Numbered from the stretch's first letter, positions 53,368 to 62,628 are shown. The stretch is 64,000 nt of DNA from Pseudomonas sp. dw_612 (GCF_018449725.1 NZ_JAAVVC010000002.1:434001-498000), one strand, 5' to 3'. Made by a program: numbers and translations. Notes: generated by a model from the letters alone, not told the origin.

Positions 53368-56300
53368 TTACGCGGGGTCTTTCTTGATCCTGAACCACGC
53401 CGCATACAGCGCCGGCAGGAACAGCAGCGTCAGCGCCGTCGCCACGATCAAGCCGCCCATGATCGCCACCGCCATCGGCCCGAAGAACACGCTGCGGGAC
53501 AGCGGGATCATTGCCAGCACGGCGGCGAGTGCCGTCAGCACGATGGGCCGGAATCGGCGCACTGTGGCTTCGATGATCGCTTGCCACGGCTTGAGCCCGG
53601 CGGCGATGTCTTGTTCGATCTGGTCCACCAGGATCACCGAGTTGCGCATGATCATCCCGGACAAGGCGATGGTCCCGAGCATGGCGACGAAACCGAACGG
53701 CTGGCGGAACACCATCAGGAACAAGGTCACGCCGATCAAGCCCAATGGCGCTGTCAGAAACACCATCACCGTGCGTGAGAAACTGCGCAGTTGCAGCATC
53801 AGCAAGGTCAGCACGACCACAATGAACAGTGGTACGCCGGCCTTCACCGAGTTCTGTCCGCGAGCCGAATCCTCCACGGTGCCGCCGACTTCCAGCAAGT
53901 AGCCGTCCGGCAGTTCGGCACGAATCGGGTCGAGGGTCGGCATGATTTGCTGCACCAGGGTCGCCGGTTGTTCCTTGCCGTAGATGTCGGCGCGAATCGT
54001 CACGTTGGGCAGGCGGTTACGGTGCCAGATGATGCCTTCTTCAAAGCCATATTCCAGGGTCGCAATCTGCGACAGCGCGACGCTTTTGCCATTGTCGGTG
54101 GGCACCGCCAGGCTCGGCAGCAGCGACAGTTCGGTGCGCTCATGCACGGTGCCGCGCAGGAGGATTTCGATCAACTCGTTATCTTCGCGGTACTGGCTGA
54201 CGCTGGAGCCGGTCAGGGAGCTTTGCAAAAATTTCGACAGGTTGGCGGTGCTGACGCCGAGCGCCCGGGCGCGGTCCTGATCGACGTTCAGGTACACGAC
54301 TTTGCTCGGTTCTTCCCAGTCCAGATGGACGTTGACCACATGAGGGTTTTCCCGAACCTTCTCCGCCACTTTGCGCGCCAGGGCCCGGACTTCCTCAATG
54401 TGCTCACCCGTCACGCGGAACTGCACCGGGTAGCCAACCGGCGGGCCGTTTTCGAGGCGTGTAACCCGCGAGCGCAGGGCCGGGAATTGTTCGTTGAGGG
54501 TTTCGATCAGCCAGGTGCGCAGGGTTTCGCGCTCCTCGATGGTCTTGGCCAGGACGACAAACTGCGCGAAGCTCGCGGCAGGAAGTTGCTGATCCAGCGG
54601 TAGGTAAAATCGCGGCGAACCGGTGCCGACGTAAGCCACGTAATTGTCGATGCCGGCGTGATCCTTCAACAGACCTTCAAGGCGTTTAACTTCATCGGTG
54701 GTGTTGCTCAGGGACGCGCCTTCGGCCAGTTTCAGATCGACCATCAATTCCAGACGCCCCGAGGCCGGGAAGAATTGCTGCGGCACGAAGCGGAACAGCA
54801 CGATCGAGGCGATGAACAGCACCACGGTCAGCACGATCACGGTTTTTCGCCAGCGCACGCACCATTCGACCAGGCGCCGAACCCGTTGATAGAACGGTGT
54901 GCCGTACGGGTCGGTTTGACCGTCGGTGGTGCCGTGTTTGGCTGCGTGAATTTTCGCCAGGTCCGGCAGGAGTTTTTCCCCGAGGTATGGCACGAACACC
55001 ACGGCAGCAATCCACGAGGCCAGCAGCGCGATGGTGACGACCTGGAAGATCGAGCGAGTGTATTCACCGGTGCCCGATTGTGCGGTGGCGATCGGCAGGA
55101 ACCCGGCCGCGGTGATCAGCGTGCCGGTGAGCATCGGGAACGCGGTGCTGGTCCAGGCATAACTCGCGGCTTTGATCCGGTCGAAGCCCTGCTCCATTTT
55201 GATCGCCATCATTTCCACGGCGATGATGGCGTCGTCCACCAGCAACCCCAAGGCCAACACCAGTGCGCCGAGAGAAATCTTGTGCAGGCCGATGCCGAGG
55301 TAATACATGCAGGCGAACGTCATCGCCAGCACCAACGGAATGGCCAGCGCCACCACCATCCCGGTGCGCACGCCGAGGGAGAAAAAGCTCACCAGCAACA
55401 CAATCGCGAGAGCTTCCACCAGCACCTGGACGAACTCGCCGACACCGGTTTTCACCGCGGCGGGCTGGTCCGAAACTTTGCGCAGTTGCATGCCGGCGGG
55501 CAAGTTTTTCTGGATGCGGTCGAACTCGACTTCCAAGGCCTTGCCGAGGACCAGAATGTCGCCACCGTCCTTCATCGCCACGGCCAGACCGATGGCGTCT
55601 TCAGCCATGAAGCGCATACGTGGCGCCGGTGGATCGTTGAAACCGCGACGCACGTCCGCCACATCGGCGATACGGAACGTACGATCACCGACCCGGATCG
55701 GAAAGCTTTTTATCTGATCGACCGTCTGAAAATTCCCGGTGACCCGTAGCTGCAATCGCTCACTGCTGGTTTCGAAGAACCCGGCGGTGGACACGGCATT
55801 CTGCTCTTCAAGCGCCTGTTGCACGGCGGCCAACGGCAAACCCAGCGTGGCGAGTTTGACGTTGGACAGTTCGATCCAGATCTTCTCGTCCTGCAAGCCG
55901 AGCAGATCGACCTTGCCCACGTCCTTGACCCGTTGCAGCTGAATCTGGATGCGGTCGGCGTAATCCTTGAGCACCGCGTAGTCGAAACCGTCGCCGGTCA
56001 GGGCGTAGATGTTGCCGAAGGTGGTACCGAATTCATCGTTGAAAAACGGCCCTTGAATGCCCGGTGGCAAGGTCTGGCGGATGTCGCTGATCTTTTTGCG
56101 GACCTGATACCACAGCTCCGGGATCTGCGCCGAGTGCATCGAGTCCCGGGCCATGAACGTCACCTGGGATTCACCCGGACGGGAGAACGAGACGATGCGC
56201 TCGTACTCGCCGGTTTCCATCAGCTTCTTTTCGATGCGTTCGGTGACCTGACGCGAGACTTCCTGGGCCGTGGCGCCTGGCCAGTTGGTGCGAATCACCA

Positions 56301-56439
56301 TGGCCTTGAAGGTGAACGGCGGGTCTTCGCTCTGGCCGAGCTTGGTGTAGGAAAGCGCGCCGACAATTGCCAGCAAAAGCATCAGGAACAGTACGATCTG
56401 GCGGTTACGCAGCGCCCATTCGGAAAGATTGAAACCCAT
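53368..56439 (-). CDS. mexK: RND efflux transporter, inner-membrane subunit (MexK type)
   Basis: A 1023-residue HAE1-type RND pump. There is one N-terminal membrane segment (about 13-32), a large periplasmic loop, then membrane segments from about 335 with the proton-relay GLLVDDAIIAVEM (Asp402, Asp403), a second loop and C-terminal segments. Its position next to plsB, a TetR gene and rsmJ is that of P. aeruginosa mexJK-mexL (PA3676-PA3678), a triclosan and erythromycin pump. The Shine-Dalgarno sequence AAGGAG lies on the last codons of mexJ. No outer-membrane channel gene is adjacent. Confidence 0.9.
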   Translation of the reverse strand: MGFNLSEWALRNRQIVLFLMLLLAIVGALSYTKLGQSEDPPFTFKAMVIRTNWPGATAQEVSRQVTERIEKKLMETGEYERIVSFSRPGESQVTFMARDSMHSAQIPELWYQVRKKISDIRQTLPPGIQGPFFNDEFGTTFGNIYALTGDGFDYAVLKDYADRIQIQLQRVKDVGKVDLLGLQDEKIWIELSNVKLATLGLPLAAVQQALEEQNAVSTAGFFETSSERLQLRVTGNFQTVDQIKSFPIRVGDRTFRIADVADVRRGFNDPPAPRMRFMAEDAIGLAVAMKDGGDILVLGKALEVEFDRIQKNLPAGMQLRKVSDQPAAVKTGVGEFVQVLVEALAIVLLVSFFSLGVRTGMVVALAIPLVLAMTFACMYYLGIGLHKISLGALVLALGLLVDDAIIAVEMMAIKMEQGFDRIKAASYAWTSTAFPMLTGTLITAAGFLPIATAQSGTGEYTRSIFQVVTIALLASWIAAVVFVPYLGEKLLPDLAKIHAAKHGTTDGQTDPYGTPFYQRVRRLVEWCVRWRKTVIVLTVVLFIASIVLFRFVPQQFFPASGRLELMVDLKLAEGASLSNTTDEVKRLEGLLKDHAGIDNYVAYVGTGSPRFYLPLDQQLPAASFAQFVVLAKTIEERETLRTWLIETLNEQFPALRSRVTRLENGPPVGYPVQFRVTGEHIEEVRALARKVAEKVRENPHVVNVHLDWEEPSKVVYLNVDQDRARALGVSTANLSKFLQSSLTGSSVSQYREDNELIEILLRGTVHERTELSLLPSLAVPTDNGKSVALSQIATLEYGFEEGIIWHRNRLPNVTIRADIYGKEQPATLVQQIMPTLDPIRAELPDGYLLEVGGTVEDSARGQNSVKAGVPLFIVVVLTLLMLQLRSFSRTVMVFLTAPLGLIGVTLFLMVFRQPFGFVAMLGTIALSGMIMRNSVILVDQIEQDIAAGLKPWQAIIEATVRRFRPIVLTALAAVLAMIPLSRSVFFGPMAVAIMGGLIVATALTLLFLPALYAAWFRIKKDPA

Positions 56440-56445
56440 CGGGGA

Positions 56446-57546
56446 TTACTCCTTGTCCGCCAGATTGACCACGCGGTTGGAGCGATCCACCGGGCGCACT
56501 TGCTGCCCGTCATGAAGCACATGCACACCGGCGGCCACCACCCAGTCGCTGGCGTTCAACCCTTCCAGCACCGGCACGGTTTTCTCACCGAAGGCACCGA
56601 CGCGGACCGGGACTTTCTTCAAGGTGTTGTTGGCGCCGACCACCCACACGTAGGTGGCACCGTTTTCGGCGGTGACCGCCGACAAGGGCACTGCGAGTGG
56701 CACGACTGCGGCGGTCTGGATAAACACCCGGGCGCTCTGGCCGAGTTCGGCGGGGACTTTGCCGGAGGTGAAGGCAATGCGCGCCGCGAAGGTCCGGGAT
56801 TTGGGATCGGCCGCAGGCGACAGCTCACGGATGCGCCCGGCAAAACGCTGATCGGGTTGGGTCCAGAGTTCCACCGACACCGGTTGATCGACCTTGAATC
56901 GACCGAAGCTTTGCTCCGGCAGGCTGATCAACACTTCGCGCTCGCCATCGGTGGCGAGGGTGAATACGGTTTGCCCGGCCGCCACCACTTGGCCGACTTC
57001 CACCGCGCGCTTGGCCACTACTCCGTCTTGAGGCGCACGCAGCACGGCGTAGCTGGCCTGATTGGTCGAGACGCTGAATTCGGCTTTGATTTGTTTGAGG
57101 CGCGCTTCACCGGATCGGTAAAGGTTTTCAGAATTGTCGTACGCAGACTTGCTGACCATCTGACGGTCCATCAGCGTTTTGTAGCGATCCCGCTCGGCGC
57201 GCACCAGATTCAGGTTGGCTTCGGCAGCGGCGACCTGGGCGCGAGTGGCTTCCAGTTGCAGACGCACGTCCTGGGGATCGAGCTCGGCCAAGGGTTGATC
57301 GGCCTTGACCCGCTGGCCTTCTTCGACCAGTCGTCGGCTGACCTTGCCGCCAATACGGAACGCCAGATCCGGCTCATAACGGGCGCGAACTTCACCGGGA
57401 TAACTTTCCATCGCCTGGGCCGAAGGCTGCGGCTGCACCACCATGGCCGGGCGCACGCTGACTTGCGGCGCCTCGTCGTGACCGCACGCCGACAATAAAA
57501 AAGCCAGGCTGACTGGCAACGCGAGGGGCAAGGCATAGCGGAACAT
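56446..57546 (-). CDS. mexJ: RND efflux periplasmic adaptor (MexJ type)
   Basis: A 366-residue membrane fusion protein. The signal peptide ends in a lipobox (FLLSACGHDE), so it is probably lipid-anchored. The lipoyl/barrel-sandwich half motifs RIGGKVSRRLVEEGQRVKAD and VLRAPQDGVVAKRAVEVGQV flank a helical hairpin (about 95-160). A beta-barrel and membrane-proximal domain follow. Six bases separate it from mexK. The family and gene order support MexJ; the substrate range is inferred from P. aeruginosa. Confidence 0.9.
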   Translation of the reverse strand: MFRYALPLALPVSLAFLLSACGHDEAPQVSVRPAMVVQPQPSAQAMESYPGEVRARYEPDLAFRIGGKVSRRLVEEGQRVKADQPLAELDPQDVRLQLEATRAQVAAAEANLNLVRAERDRYKTLMDRQMVSKSAYDNSENLYRSGEARLKQIKAEFSVSTNQASYAVLRAPQDGVVAKRAVEVGQVVAAGQTVFTLATDGEREVLISLPEQSFGRFKVDQPVSVELWTQPDQRFAGRIRELSPAADPKSRTFAARIAFTSGKVPAELGQSARVFIQTAAVVPLAVPLSAVTAENGATYVWVVGANNTLKKVPVRVGAFGEKTVPVLEGLNASDWVVAAGVHVLHDGQQVRPVDRSNRVVNLADKE

Positions 57547-57583
57547 GGTGAAGGACCTTTCGCTAATGGTGCTTGGAATAATT

Positions 57584-57628
57584 ATACTGGCGGGTATGTT
57601 ATTAATAGCAAACTCACCAGTCCAGTAT
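57584..57628. promoter_or_regulatory. candidate MexL operator region
   Basis: ATACTGG (57584-57590) and CCAGTAT (57622-57628) form an inverted pair around a central TATTAATA palindrome (57600-57607), in the 94-base gap between divergent mexJ and the TetR gene. Overlapping -10-like A/T tracts suggest it controls both promoters. Confidence 0.45.
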
Positions 57629-57640
57629 TAAAAGCGAAGA

Positions 57641-58285
57641 ATGTCGAACAATCTTTCAGCAACCAATGGTCCGGGCCGCCCCAAGGATCTGGCCAAGCGT
57701 CAGGCCATCCTCGATGCGGCGAAAATTCTGTTCCTGAGTAATGGCTATGCCAGCACCAGCATGGACGCCGTGGCGGCCGAGGCCGGGGTGTCTAAGCTGA
57801 CGGTCTACAGCCATTTCAACGACAAGGAGACGTTGTTTTCCGCTGCCGTGGTGGCCAAGTGCGAAGAGCAATTGCCACCGCTGTTCTTTGAGTTGCCGGA
57901 CGGCATTGCAGTGGAAACGGTGCTGTTGAACATCGCCCGTGGCTTTCATCACCTGATCAATAGCGATGAGTCGGTGAACCTGCACCGCCTGATGATCAGC
58001 CTGGGCAGCCAGGATCCGAAGCTGTCACTGATCTTTTTTGAGGCCGGGCCGGAACGCATGTTGAATGGCATGGAGCGCTTGCTGGGCCAAATCGACCAAT
58101 CCGGCGCCCTGAGCATCGATAAACCGCGCAATGCGGCCGAGCATTTCTTTTGTTTGCTTAAGGGGGCGGGAAATTTTCGGTTGTTGTATGGCTGCGGCGA
58201 GCCGTTGATCGGGGAGGCGGCCGAGGAGCATGTGCTGGAGGTGGTGGGGTTGTTTATGCGGGCTTATCGGACTGAGGCAGCCTGA
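57641..58285 (+). CDS. mexL: TetR-family repressor of the efflux operon (MexL type)
   Basis: A 214-residue TetR regulator. The helix-turn-helix is at about 20-65 (QAILDAAKILFLSNGYASTS, then VAAEAGVSKLTVYSHFNDKE). The C-terminal ligand domain belongs to the AefR-like group (FHHLINSDESVNLHRLM). It is divergent from mexJK, as MexL is in P. aeruginosa, and probably represses both itself and the pump. Only a weak AAGCGAAGA precedes the ATG. Confidence 0.88.
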   Translation: MSNNLSATNGPGRPKDLAKRQAILDAAKILFLSNGYASTSMDAVAAEAGVSKLTVYSHFNDKETLFSAAVVAKCEEQLPPLFFELPDGIAVETVLLNIARGFHHLINSDESVNLHRLMISLGSQDPKLSLIFFEAGPERMLNGMERLLGQIDQSGALSIDKPRNAAEHFFCLLKGAGNFRLLYGCGEPLIGEAAEEHVLEVVGLFMRAYRTEAA

Positions 58286-58308
58286 TCGTTTTGCAGTGTT
58301 TTAAAGGA

Positions 58309-58395
58309 CGCCTTCGCGAGCAAGCCCGCTCCCACAAGGGATCTACGGTGTTGCATAGATCCAGTGCGGGAGCGGGCTTGCTCGCGAAGCAGGCG
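58309..58395. repeat. REP doublet (reverse-oriented GTGGGAGCGGGCTTGCTCGC)
   Basis: CGCCTTCGCGAGCAAGCCCG (58309 on) and CGGGCTTGCTCGCGAAGCAG GCG (to 58395). The right arm has a 3-base insertion and a T-to-C change in the terminal GTGCGGGAG. It lies between convergent mexL and rsmJ, ending 8 bases before the rsmJ stop. Confidence 0.9.
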
Positions 58396-58403
58396 CCTCG
58401 GTC

Positions 58404-59186
58404 TTAAGGCTTAAGCGCCTTCTTCGGATAAATGTCATACCGACTGGATTTTCCATCCAGCGCATGACTCGGCTTCGGCCCCGCAATGCACGGCGCCTTG
58501 CGCGGGCGTTTGACCACCACCCGGTGGCTGGCCAACGCCAACGCCGCTTCGAGCAGTGCCGGTGCATCCGGGTCATCCCCCACCAGCGGGCGGAACAGGC
58601 GCATTTCCTTCTTCACCAGCGCCGTTTTCTCACGGTGCGGGAACATTGGGTCGAGGTAGATCACCTGCGGTGGCTCGCCTTCCCAATTGCGCATGACTTC
58701 AATCGAATTGCCCTTGAGCAAGCGCATCCGCGCCACGATCGGCGCCACGTCGAAATCTTCCGCGCCACGGGCCAGGCCATCTTCCAGCAAGGCGCCGATC
58801 AGCGGTTGACGTTCGATCAGGCTCATCTCGCAACCCAAACTGGCCAGCACGAACGCATCCTTGCCCAGTCCCGCCGTGGCATCCAGCACCCGTGGACGCA
58901 CGCCCTGGGCAATACCGACAGCCTTGGCGATCATCTGCCCCGTGCCGCCGCCGAACAACCGGCGATGAGCCGCGCCACCCTCGACGAAGTCCACTCGCAC
59001 CGGCCCCGGCGCGTCAGGCCCCAGTTGTTGCAGCTGCAAACCCTGTTCTCCCACCTGCAAGGCAAACTCGCCGTCATCCACCTGCATGGGCAAGCCCAGG
59101 CGCTCGGCCCATTGCTCGGCCTGTGGCTGAAACGCCGGGGCCGAAGCCTCGACATGGATGCGGCAGGCCGCGGGTTGTTCAATCAT
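58404..59186 (-). CDS. rsmJ: 16S rRNA (guanine-1516-N2)-methyltransferase
   Basis: RsmJ methylates G1516 of 16S rRNA with S-adenosylmethionine. It has 260 residues. The SAM-binding motif is [18 protein letters not shown] near 100, and the catalytic [19 protein letters not shown] near 175 is diagnostic. The C-terminus is basic ([14 protein letters not shown]). It starts [14 protein letters not shown]. The location next to mexL agrees with P. aeruginosa PA3680. Confidence 0.94.
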   Translation of the reverse strand: MIEQPAACRIHVEASAPAFQPQAEQWAERLGLPMQVDDGEFALQVGEQGLQLQQLGPDAPGPVRVDFVEGGAAHRRLFGGGTGQMIAKAVGIAQGVRPRVLDATAGLGKDAFVLASLGCEMSLIERQPLIGALLEDGLARGAEDFDVAPIVARMRLLKGNSIEVMRNWEGEPPQVIYLDPMFPHREKTALVKKEMRLFRPLVGDDPDAPALLEAALALASHRVVVKRPRKAPCIAGPKPSHALDGKSSRYDIYPKKALKP

Positions 59187-59280
59187 GGGAAAAGATGCTC
59201 AAAAAATTAATGATCGGCAAAAAACGTCCGATAACAAAACTATCGAGCATTTTGCCAGAGCTGAGCGTCGACCGAGAAAA

Positions 59281-59901
59281 ATGTCAGACATTCAAACCAC
59301 ATCCGTAGGCTATATATCGCGTCATGGCGATTATGGCCTGCGAAACTCCCAAGCACTGAGCGGCGTCAGTCACCTGTGGCAAGATTTTTTTGCCCAGGCC
59401 CTGGCCGAACAGTCGAGCGATGTGGTGCCGGCGTGCGGGACCTTCCCTCCGGTGGATCTGGAAAGCCCGGTGGAGCCGACCGTCGGCAGCGAGCTCTACG
59501 CGCACATCATTTCCCAGCGCGAATGCGATGTGACAGAAACCCAGGTCAAACCGCCAGAACCGCTGTTCCTGCCGATTGCCGAGTTCGAAATGGACTTGGC
59601 CGACAAGCCTTTCCCGCCGTTCCCGCCGGAAGAAATCGTCGCTCAGCAACAGCAGCAGAACTTCGAAAGCGGCTGGGTGCGCCCGATCGTACTCACCGCC
59701 GGTCAGCCTGTGCCCGAAGCCGGCCCGGCGCCGCAACCGCGTCCACTGCACCTGCCCATCGCCGAGTTCGAACTGCATCTGCTGGACAAACCGTTCCCGC
59801 CGTTCTCGCCGGAAGAGCTGGTGGAGCAACAGAAACACCTCGATTTCGATAACGGCTGGGCTCGCCCGATCGTTCTGCAGAACCTGCGCATCGCCGCTTA
59901 A
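59281..59901 (+). CDS. Unrecognised protein with two 44-residue repeats
   Basis: A 206-residue acidic, proline-rich protein, start ATG at 59281 with GAG five bases upstream; the frame is open a further 41 codons upstream. Residues 95-138 and 156-199 are a tandem repeat with 30 of 44 identities, each running LPIAEFE, DKPFPPF.PEE, a Gln-rich turn, and GW.RPIVL. No signal peptide or membrane segment is seen. The N-terminal about 90 residues include SHLWQDFFAQALAEQ. I do not recognise a family. It is divergent from rsmJ and convergent with the extensin-family gene 4 bases away. Confidence 0.78.
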   Translation: MSDIQTTSVGYISRHGDYGLRNSQALSGVSHLWQDFFAQALAEQSSDVVPACGTFPPVDLESPVEPTVGSELYAHIISQRECDVTETQVKPPEPLFLPIAEFEMDLADKPFPPFPPEEIVAQQQQQNFESGWVRPIVLTAGQPVPEAGPAPQPRPLHLPIAEFELHLLDKPFPPFSPEELVEQQKHLDFDNGWARPIVLQNLRIAA

Positions 59902-59905
59902 GCCT

Positions 59906-60601
59906 TCAGCGACACACCCACCACGGCCCCACATCCACATGAAAGTGATTGCGATGGGCGGCGTTGTAGTCCGGGCTCAACACCACACTGAACACGTCGC
60001 AGGCACTGTCGCGCACCTGGCGTAGAAACCGCGCGTCCTGATTATCCCTGGGCCAATCCTTGAGCACGCTGATCGTCCGGCCGTCCGCCAGGCGAAAACC
60101 GGCGATATCCAGGGCGTTGGCGCCGGCATGCTGACTGCGGGCACCGTTCTCGCGGTTGTACATGTTGCGGCAGGCAAAACTGCCGAGGTGATCGACCCGC
60201 CTCACCGCCTGGCCGTAAACCGCCTGAGACGCTGGTTGCAGAGCGTGGCGTTCGAACAGGGCGAACGCCACCGCCAACGGACAACTGGCGAGGAAACTGC
60301 TGCTCAGGGCCACCTCGCCGCCTTGTACGCGCAGGGTGTTGGTCAGCGGGCACGCTGCGTCGGGACAGTCGGCCTGGCGGGTGACGCGCAGGCCGGAACT
60401 GCTCAGGGCCAGATCGCACAACTGCGGATCATCGCGCAGGCGCATCAGTTTGTAGCGGGTCAGAAAATTCGGCGCGGCACTGACGTCCAGCGGCGCCCAG
60501 GGATTCCACTGCGCCGGCACGGCAATCCAGCCGCGCCAGACGCTCAACCCCGCCGCCCCGATCACCAACGCCACCAGCAGCAATCCCTTGGCAAACCGCA
60601 T
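59906..60601 (-). CDS. Extensin-family (D-Ala-D-Ala peptidase-like) protein
   Basis: A 231-residue protein with an N-terminal signal or anchor segment (about 5-22, GLLLVALVIGAAGLSVW). The C-terminal domain has SQHAGANALDIAGFRL and HRNHFHVDVG, matching the zinc site (H..D, H.H) of the extensin-like/M15-type fold. Cys residues at several sites (DCPDAACP, FACRNM, DSACDVF) suggest disulphides in the periplasm. A role in peptidoglycan is plausible but unproven. AAAGG lies inside the end of the preceding gene, so the two are coupled. Confidence 0.85.
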   Translation of the reverse strand: MRFAKGLLLVALVIGAAGLSVWRGWIAVPAQWNPWAPLDVSAAPNFLTRYKLMRLRDDPQLCDLALSSSGLRVTRQADCPDAACPLTNTLRVQGGEVALSSSFLASCPLAVAFALFERHALQPASQAVYGQAVRRVDHLGSFACRNMYNRENGARSQHAGANALDIAGFRLADGRTISVLKDWPRDNQDARFLRQVRDSACDVFSVVLSPDYNAAHRNHFHVDVGPWWVCR

Positions 60602-60603
60602 CG

Positions 60604-61425
60604 TCAGCCTTTGAAAAACTGATTGGCCTTCGCGTAGGGCATGGAGCGCGACGTAAAGCTGAACGTGCCCGACGTCTTGATCTCTTCAGCCGCGCGGAAA
60701 AACTCGCCGTACGCCGCCAAGGCGAGCGCCGAACCGACGCTGATGCGTTTGACGCCCATTTCACTCAACTGCTCGACCGTCAACTTCAGCCCGCCGGACA
60801 TCAACACATTCACCGGTTTCGGCGCCACGGCGCGGACCACGGCCAACACGTCTTCGGCACTGCGCAAGCCCGGTGCGTAAAGCACATCGGCGCCGGCTTC
60901 GGCGAACGCCTGCAAGCGGCGAAGGGTGTCATCAAGGTCAGGATTGCCGTGCAGGAAATTCTCGGCGCGGGCGGTCAGCATAAACGGGAACGGCAGGCTG
61001 CGCGCCGCTTTCACGGCTGCTTCGACCCGCGCCACGGCATGTTCGAAGCAGTAGATCGGCGCGTCTTCACGACCGGTGGCATCTTCGATCGAGCCGCCGA
61101 CCGCACCCGCCTCAGCTGCCCGCAAAATGCTCTGGGCGCATTCGGCGGGGTCATCAGCGAAACCGTTTTCCAGATCGACAGCGACCGGTAGATCAGTTGC
61201 CGCGACAATCGCCCGAACGTTGGCCAGGGTATCGTCCAGCGACAATCCGCCATCAGGCCGAGCATTGGAAAAAGCATAACCGGCACTGGTGGTCGCCAGC
61301 GCCTCGAAGCCAAGGCTGGCGAGCATTTTCGCCGAGCCGGCGTCCCACGGGTTGGGAATGACAAAAGCCCCCGCGCGTTCATGCAGCGCTTTGAACGCCT
61401 GGGCTCGAAGGGTTTGCGCATCCAT
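60604..61425 (-). CDS. Isocitrate lyase/phosphoenolpyruvate mutase family protein
   Basis: A 273-residue TIM-barrel enzyme of the PEP mutase/isocitrate lyase superfamily, from MDAQTLRAQAFKALHERA at 61423-61425 with AGGAG 8 bases upstream. Signature parts are VIPNPWDAGSAKML, LPVAVDLENGFADDP (metal-binding acids), GGSIEDATG and MLTARAENFLHG. It lacks the KKCGH lyase motif of true isocitrate lyases, so the substrate (perhaps an oxaloacetate or 2-methylisocitrate-like compound) cannot be stated. It lies two bases before the extensin gene. Confidence 0.88.
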   Translation of the reverse strand: MDAQTLRAQAFKALHERAGAFVIPNPWDAGSAKMLASLGFEALATTSAGYAFSNARPDGGLSLDDTLANVRAIVAATDLPVAVDLENGFADDPAECAQSILRAAEAGAVGGSIEDATGREDAPIYCFEHAVARVEAAVKAARSLPFPFMLTARAENFLHGNPDLDDTLRRLQAFAEAGADVLYAPGLRSAEDVLAVVRAVAPKPVNVLMSGGLKLTVEQLSEMGVKRISVGSALALAAYGEFFRAAEEIKTSGTFSFTSRSMPYAKANQFFKG

Positions 61426-61459
61426 TTGGCAGGCTCCTGAAAAAAGGAAGGAATCCGCC

Positions 61460-62320
61460 TCAGAGCAGGCCAAGTTGCTCGGCGGCGGGTTCTCTGTATA
61501 GCTCAGGCAGCGGCGGCAAGCCAGGCAAACGCAGCATCAGTTTTGCGTGGAAACGTTGCGCGAGTTTCGCCGCCAGCAGGTTGTCGGCGGTGTGCAGGAA
61601 GATATAGGGCGTGCGGCCCTCTTCGATCCACAGGGCAATTTTCTCGACCCAGGGCACCAGGAACGGATCGTTGGCCTCCAGTTGCGGATGGCCGATGAAA
61701 CGCACCTGGGGAAATTGCGTGAAGGCTGCGGGGCGCGGTGGAACCCTTGGCTTTTTCGATTGGGCGTGGAGCACCGAGGGATCGGTCGAGACGCAACTGA
61801 ACAACGCGCGCGGATCAAGGCAGATACGCTCGACGCCGCGATCCAGTAGCAGGCGATTGAGCATTTTTTCAGCATCGCCCTTTGCAAAGAACGCGTCATG
61901 CCGCACTTCAACCGCCAGCGGTCGGTCCACGGCGTCGATAAAACCGGCCAATTCCGACAGCCGTTGTGGCGTGAAGCTTTTCGACAATTGCAGCCAGACC
62001 GGCGATACCCGTTCGCCCAGCGGGCTGAGCAATTGCAGGAAGGTGTCGACGGAGGTCAGTTGTTCGCGCAGATCACCGCCGTGGCTGATGTCGCCGGGAA
62101 ACTTGGCGGTGAAGCGAAAGTGTTCGGGCATGGTCTCGGCCCAGCGCTGCACGGTGCTGGCAGCCGGGCTCGCGTAGAAGGTGGTATTGCCTTCGACGGC
62201 GTTGAACACTTGGGAATAGAGATTGAGGAATTCGGCGGGCTTGGCGTCTTGCGGGTAGAGATAGTCGCGCCAGGCGTTTTCACTCCAGGACGGGCAACCG
62301 AGGTAGTAAGGCAACAGCAT
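61460..62320 (-). CDS. DUF72 (YecE-like) protein
   Basis: A 286-residue TIM-barrel-like protein of the DUF72 family. Diagnostic parts are LGCPSWSENAWRDYLYP, FNAVEGNTTFYASP, FRFTAKFPGDISH, VEVRHDAFF and the C-terminal YIFLHTADNLLAAKLAQRFH. The biochemical role of DUF72 is not established. Its start overlaps the stop of the small gene upstream by one base (TGATG), so translation is coupled. The same pair appears in P. aeruginosa next to tsaB and adk (from memory). Confidence 0.9.
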   Translation of the reverse strand: MLLPYYLGCPSWSENAWRDYLYPQDAKPAEFLNLYSQVFNAVEGNTTFYASPAASTVQRWAETMPEHFRFTAKFPGDISHGGDLREQLTSVDTFLQLLSPLGERVSPVWLQLSKSFTPQRLSELAGFIDAVDRPLAVEVRHDAFFAKGDAEKMLNRLLLDRGVERICLDPRALFSCVSTDPSVLHAQSKKPRVPPRPAAFTQFPQVRFIGHPQLEANDPFLVPWVEKIALWIEEGRTPYIFLHTADNLLAAKLAQRFHAKLMLRLPGLPPLPELYREPAAEQLGLL

Positions 62321-62628
62321 CAGATGTACAGGTCGAGACCCAGCACATCAGCATCCCAATCGACAAAACCGGCGGTGCTCAGGTAGCTGGCCAACGCCAT
62401 CGCCACGCTTTTGCTCATGGCACGGTGGTAAATCATGTCTTGCTGACGGGCGGGGAGATTGCTCAAGCGTTGCGCGGAAGCTTTGGCAGCGCGGGCGGCC
62501 AGTTGCTCTTCAGTCGGGATTTCCAGCTCGCCATCGATGTCATCGACGGATTCATCCAGCGCGACATTGCCTTTGCGAGGCTTTCGCTTGATGGGGTACG
62601 ACTGAGAGGAAAGGCCGTCTATACGCAT
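62320..62628 (-). CDS. Small conserved protein of unknown function
   Basis: A 102-residue soluble protein starting MRIDGLSSQSYPIKRKPR. The middle is acidic (DESVDDIDGELEIPTEEQLA) and the C-terminal half is helical with YHRAMSKSVAMALASYL, ending WDADVLGLDLYI. No domain is recognised. Translation is coupled to the DUF72 gene. Position between tsaB and DUF72 is conserved in Pseudomonas as far as I recall. The Shine-Dalgarno sequence is weak. Confidence 0.8.
   Translation of the reverse strand: MRIDGLSSQSYPIKRKPRKGNVALDESVDDIDGELEIPTEEQLAARAAKASAQRLSNLPARQQDMIYHRAMSKSVAMALASYLSTAGFVDWDADVLGLDLYI

Noticed and set aside
60604..61425. True isocitrate lyase or methylisocitrate lyase
   Set aside because: The KKCGH catalytic motif is absent, so only the superfamily is supported.
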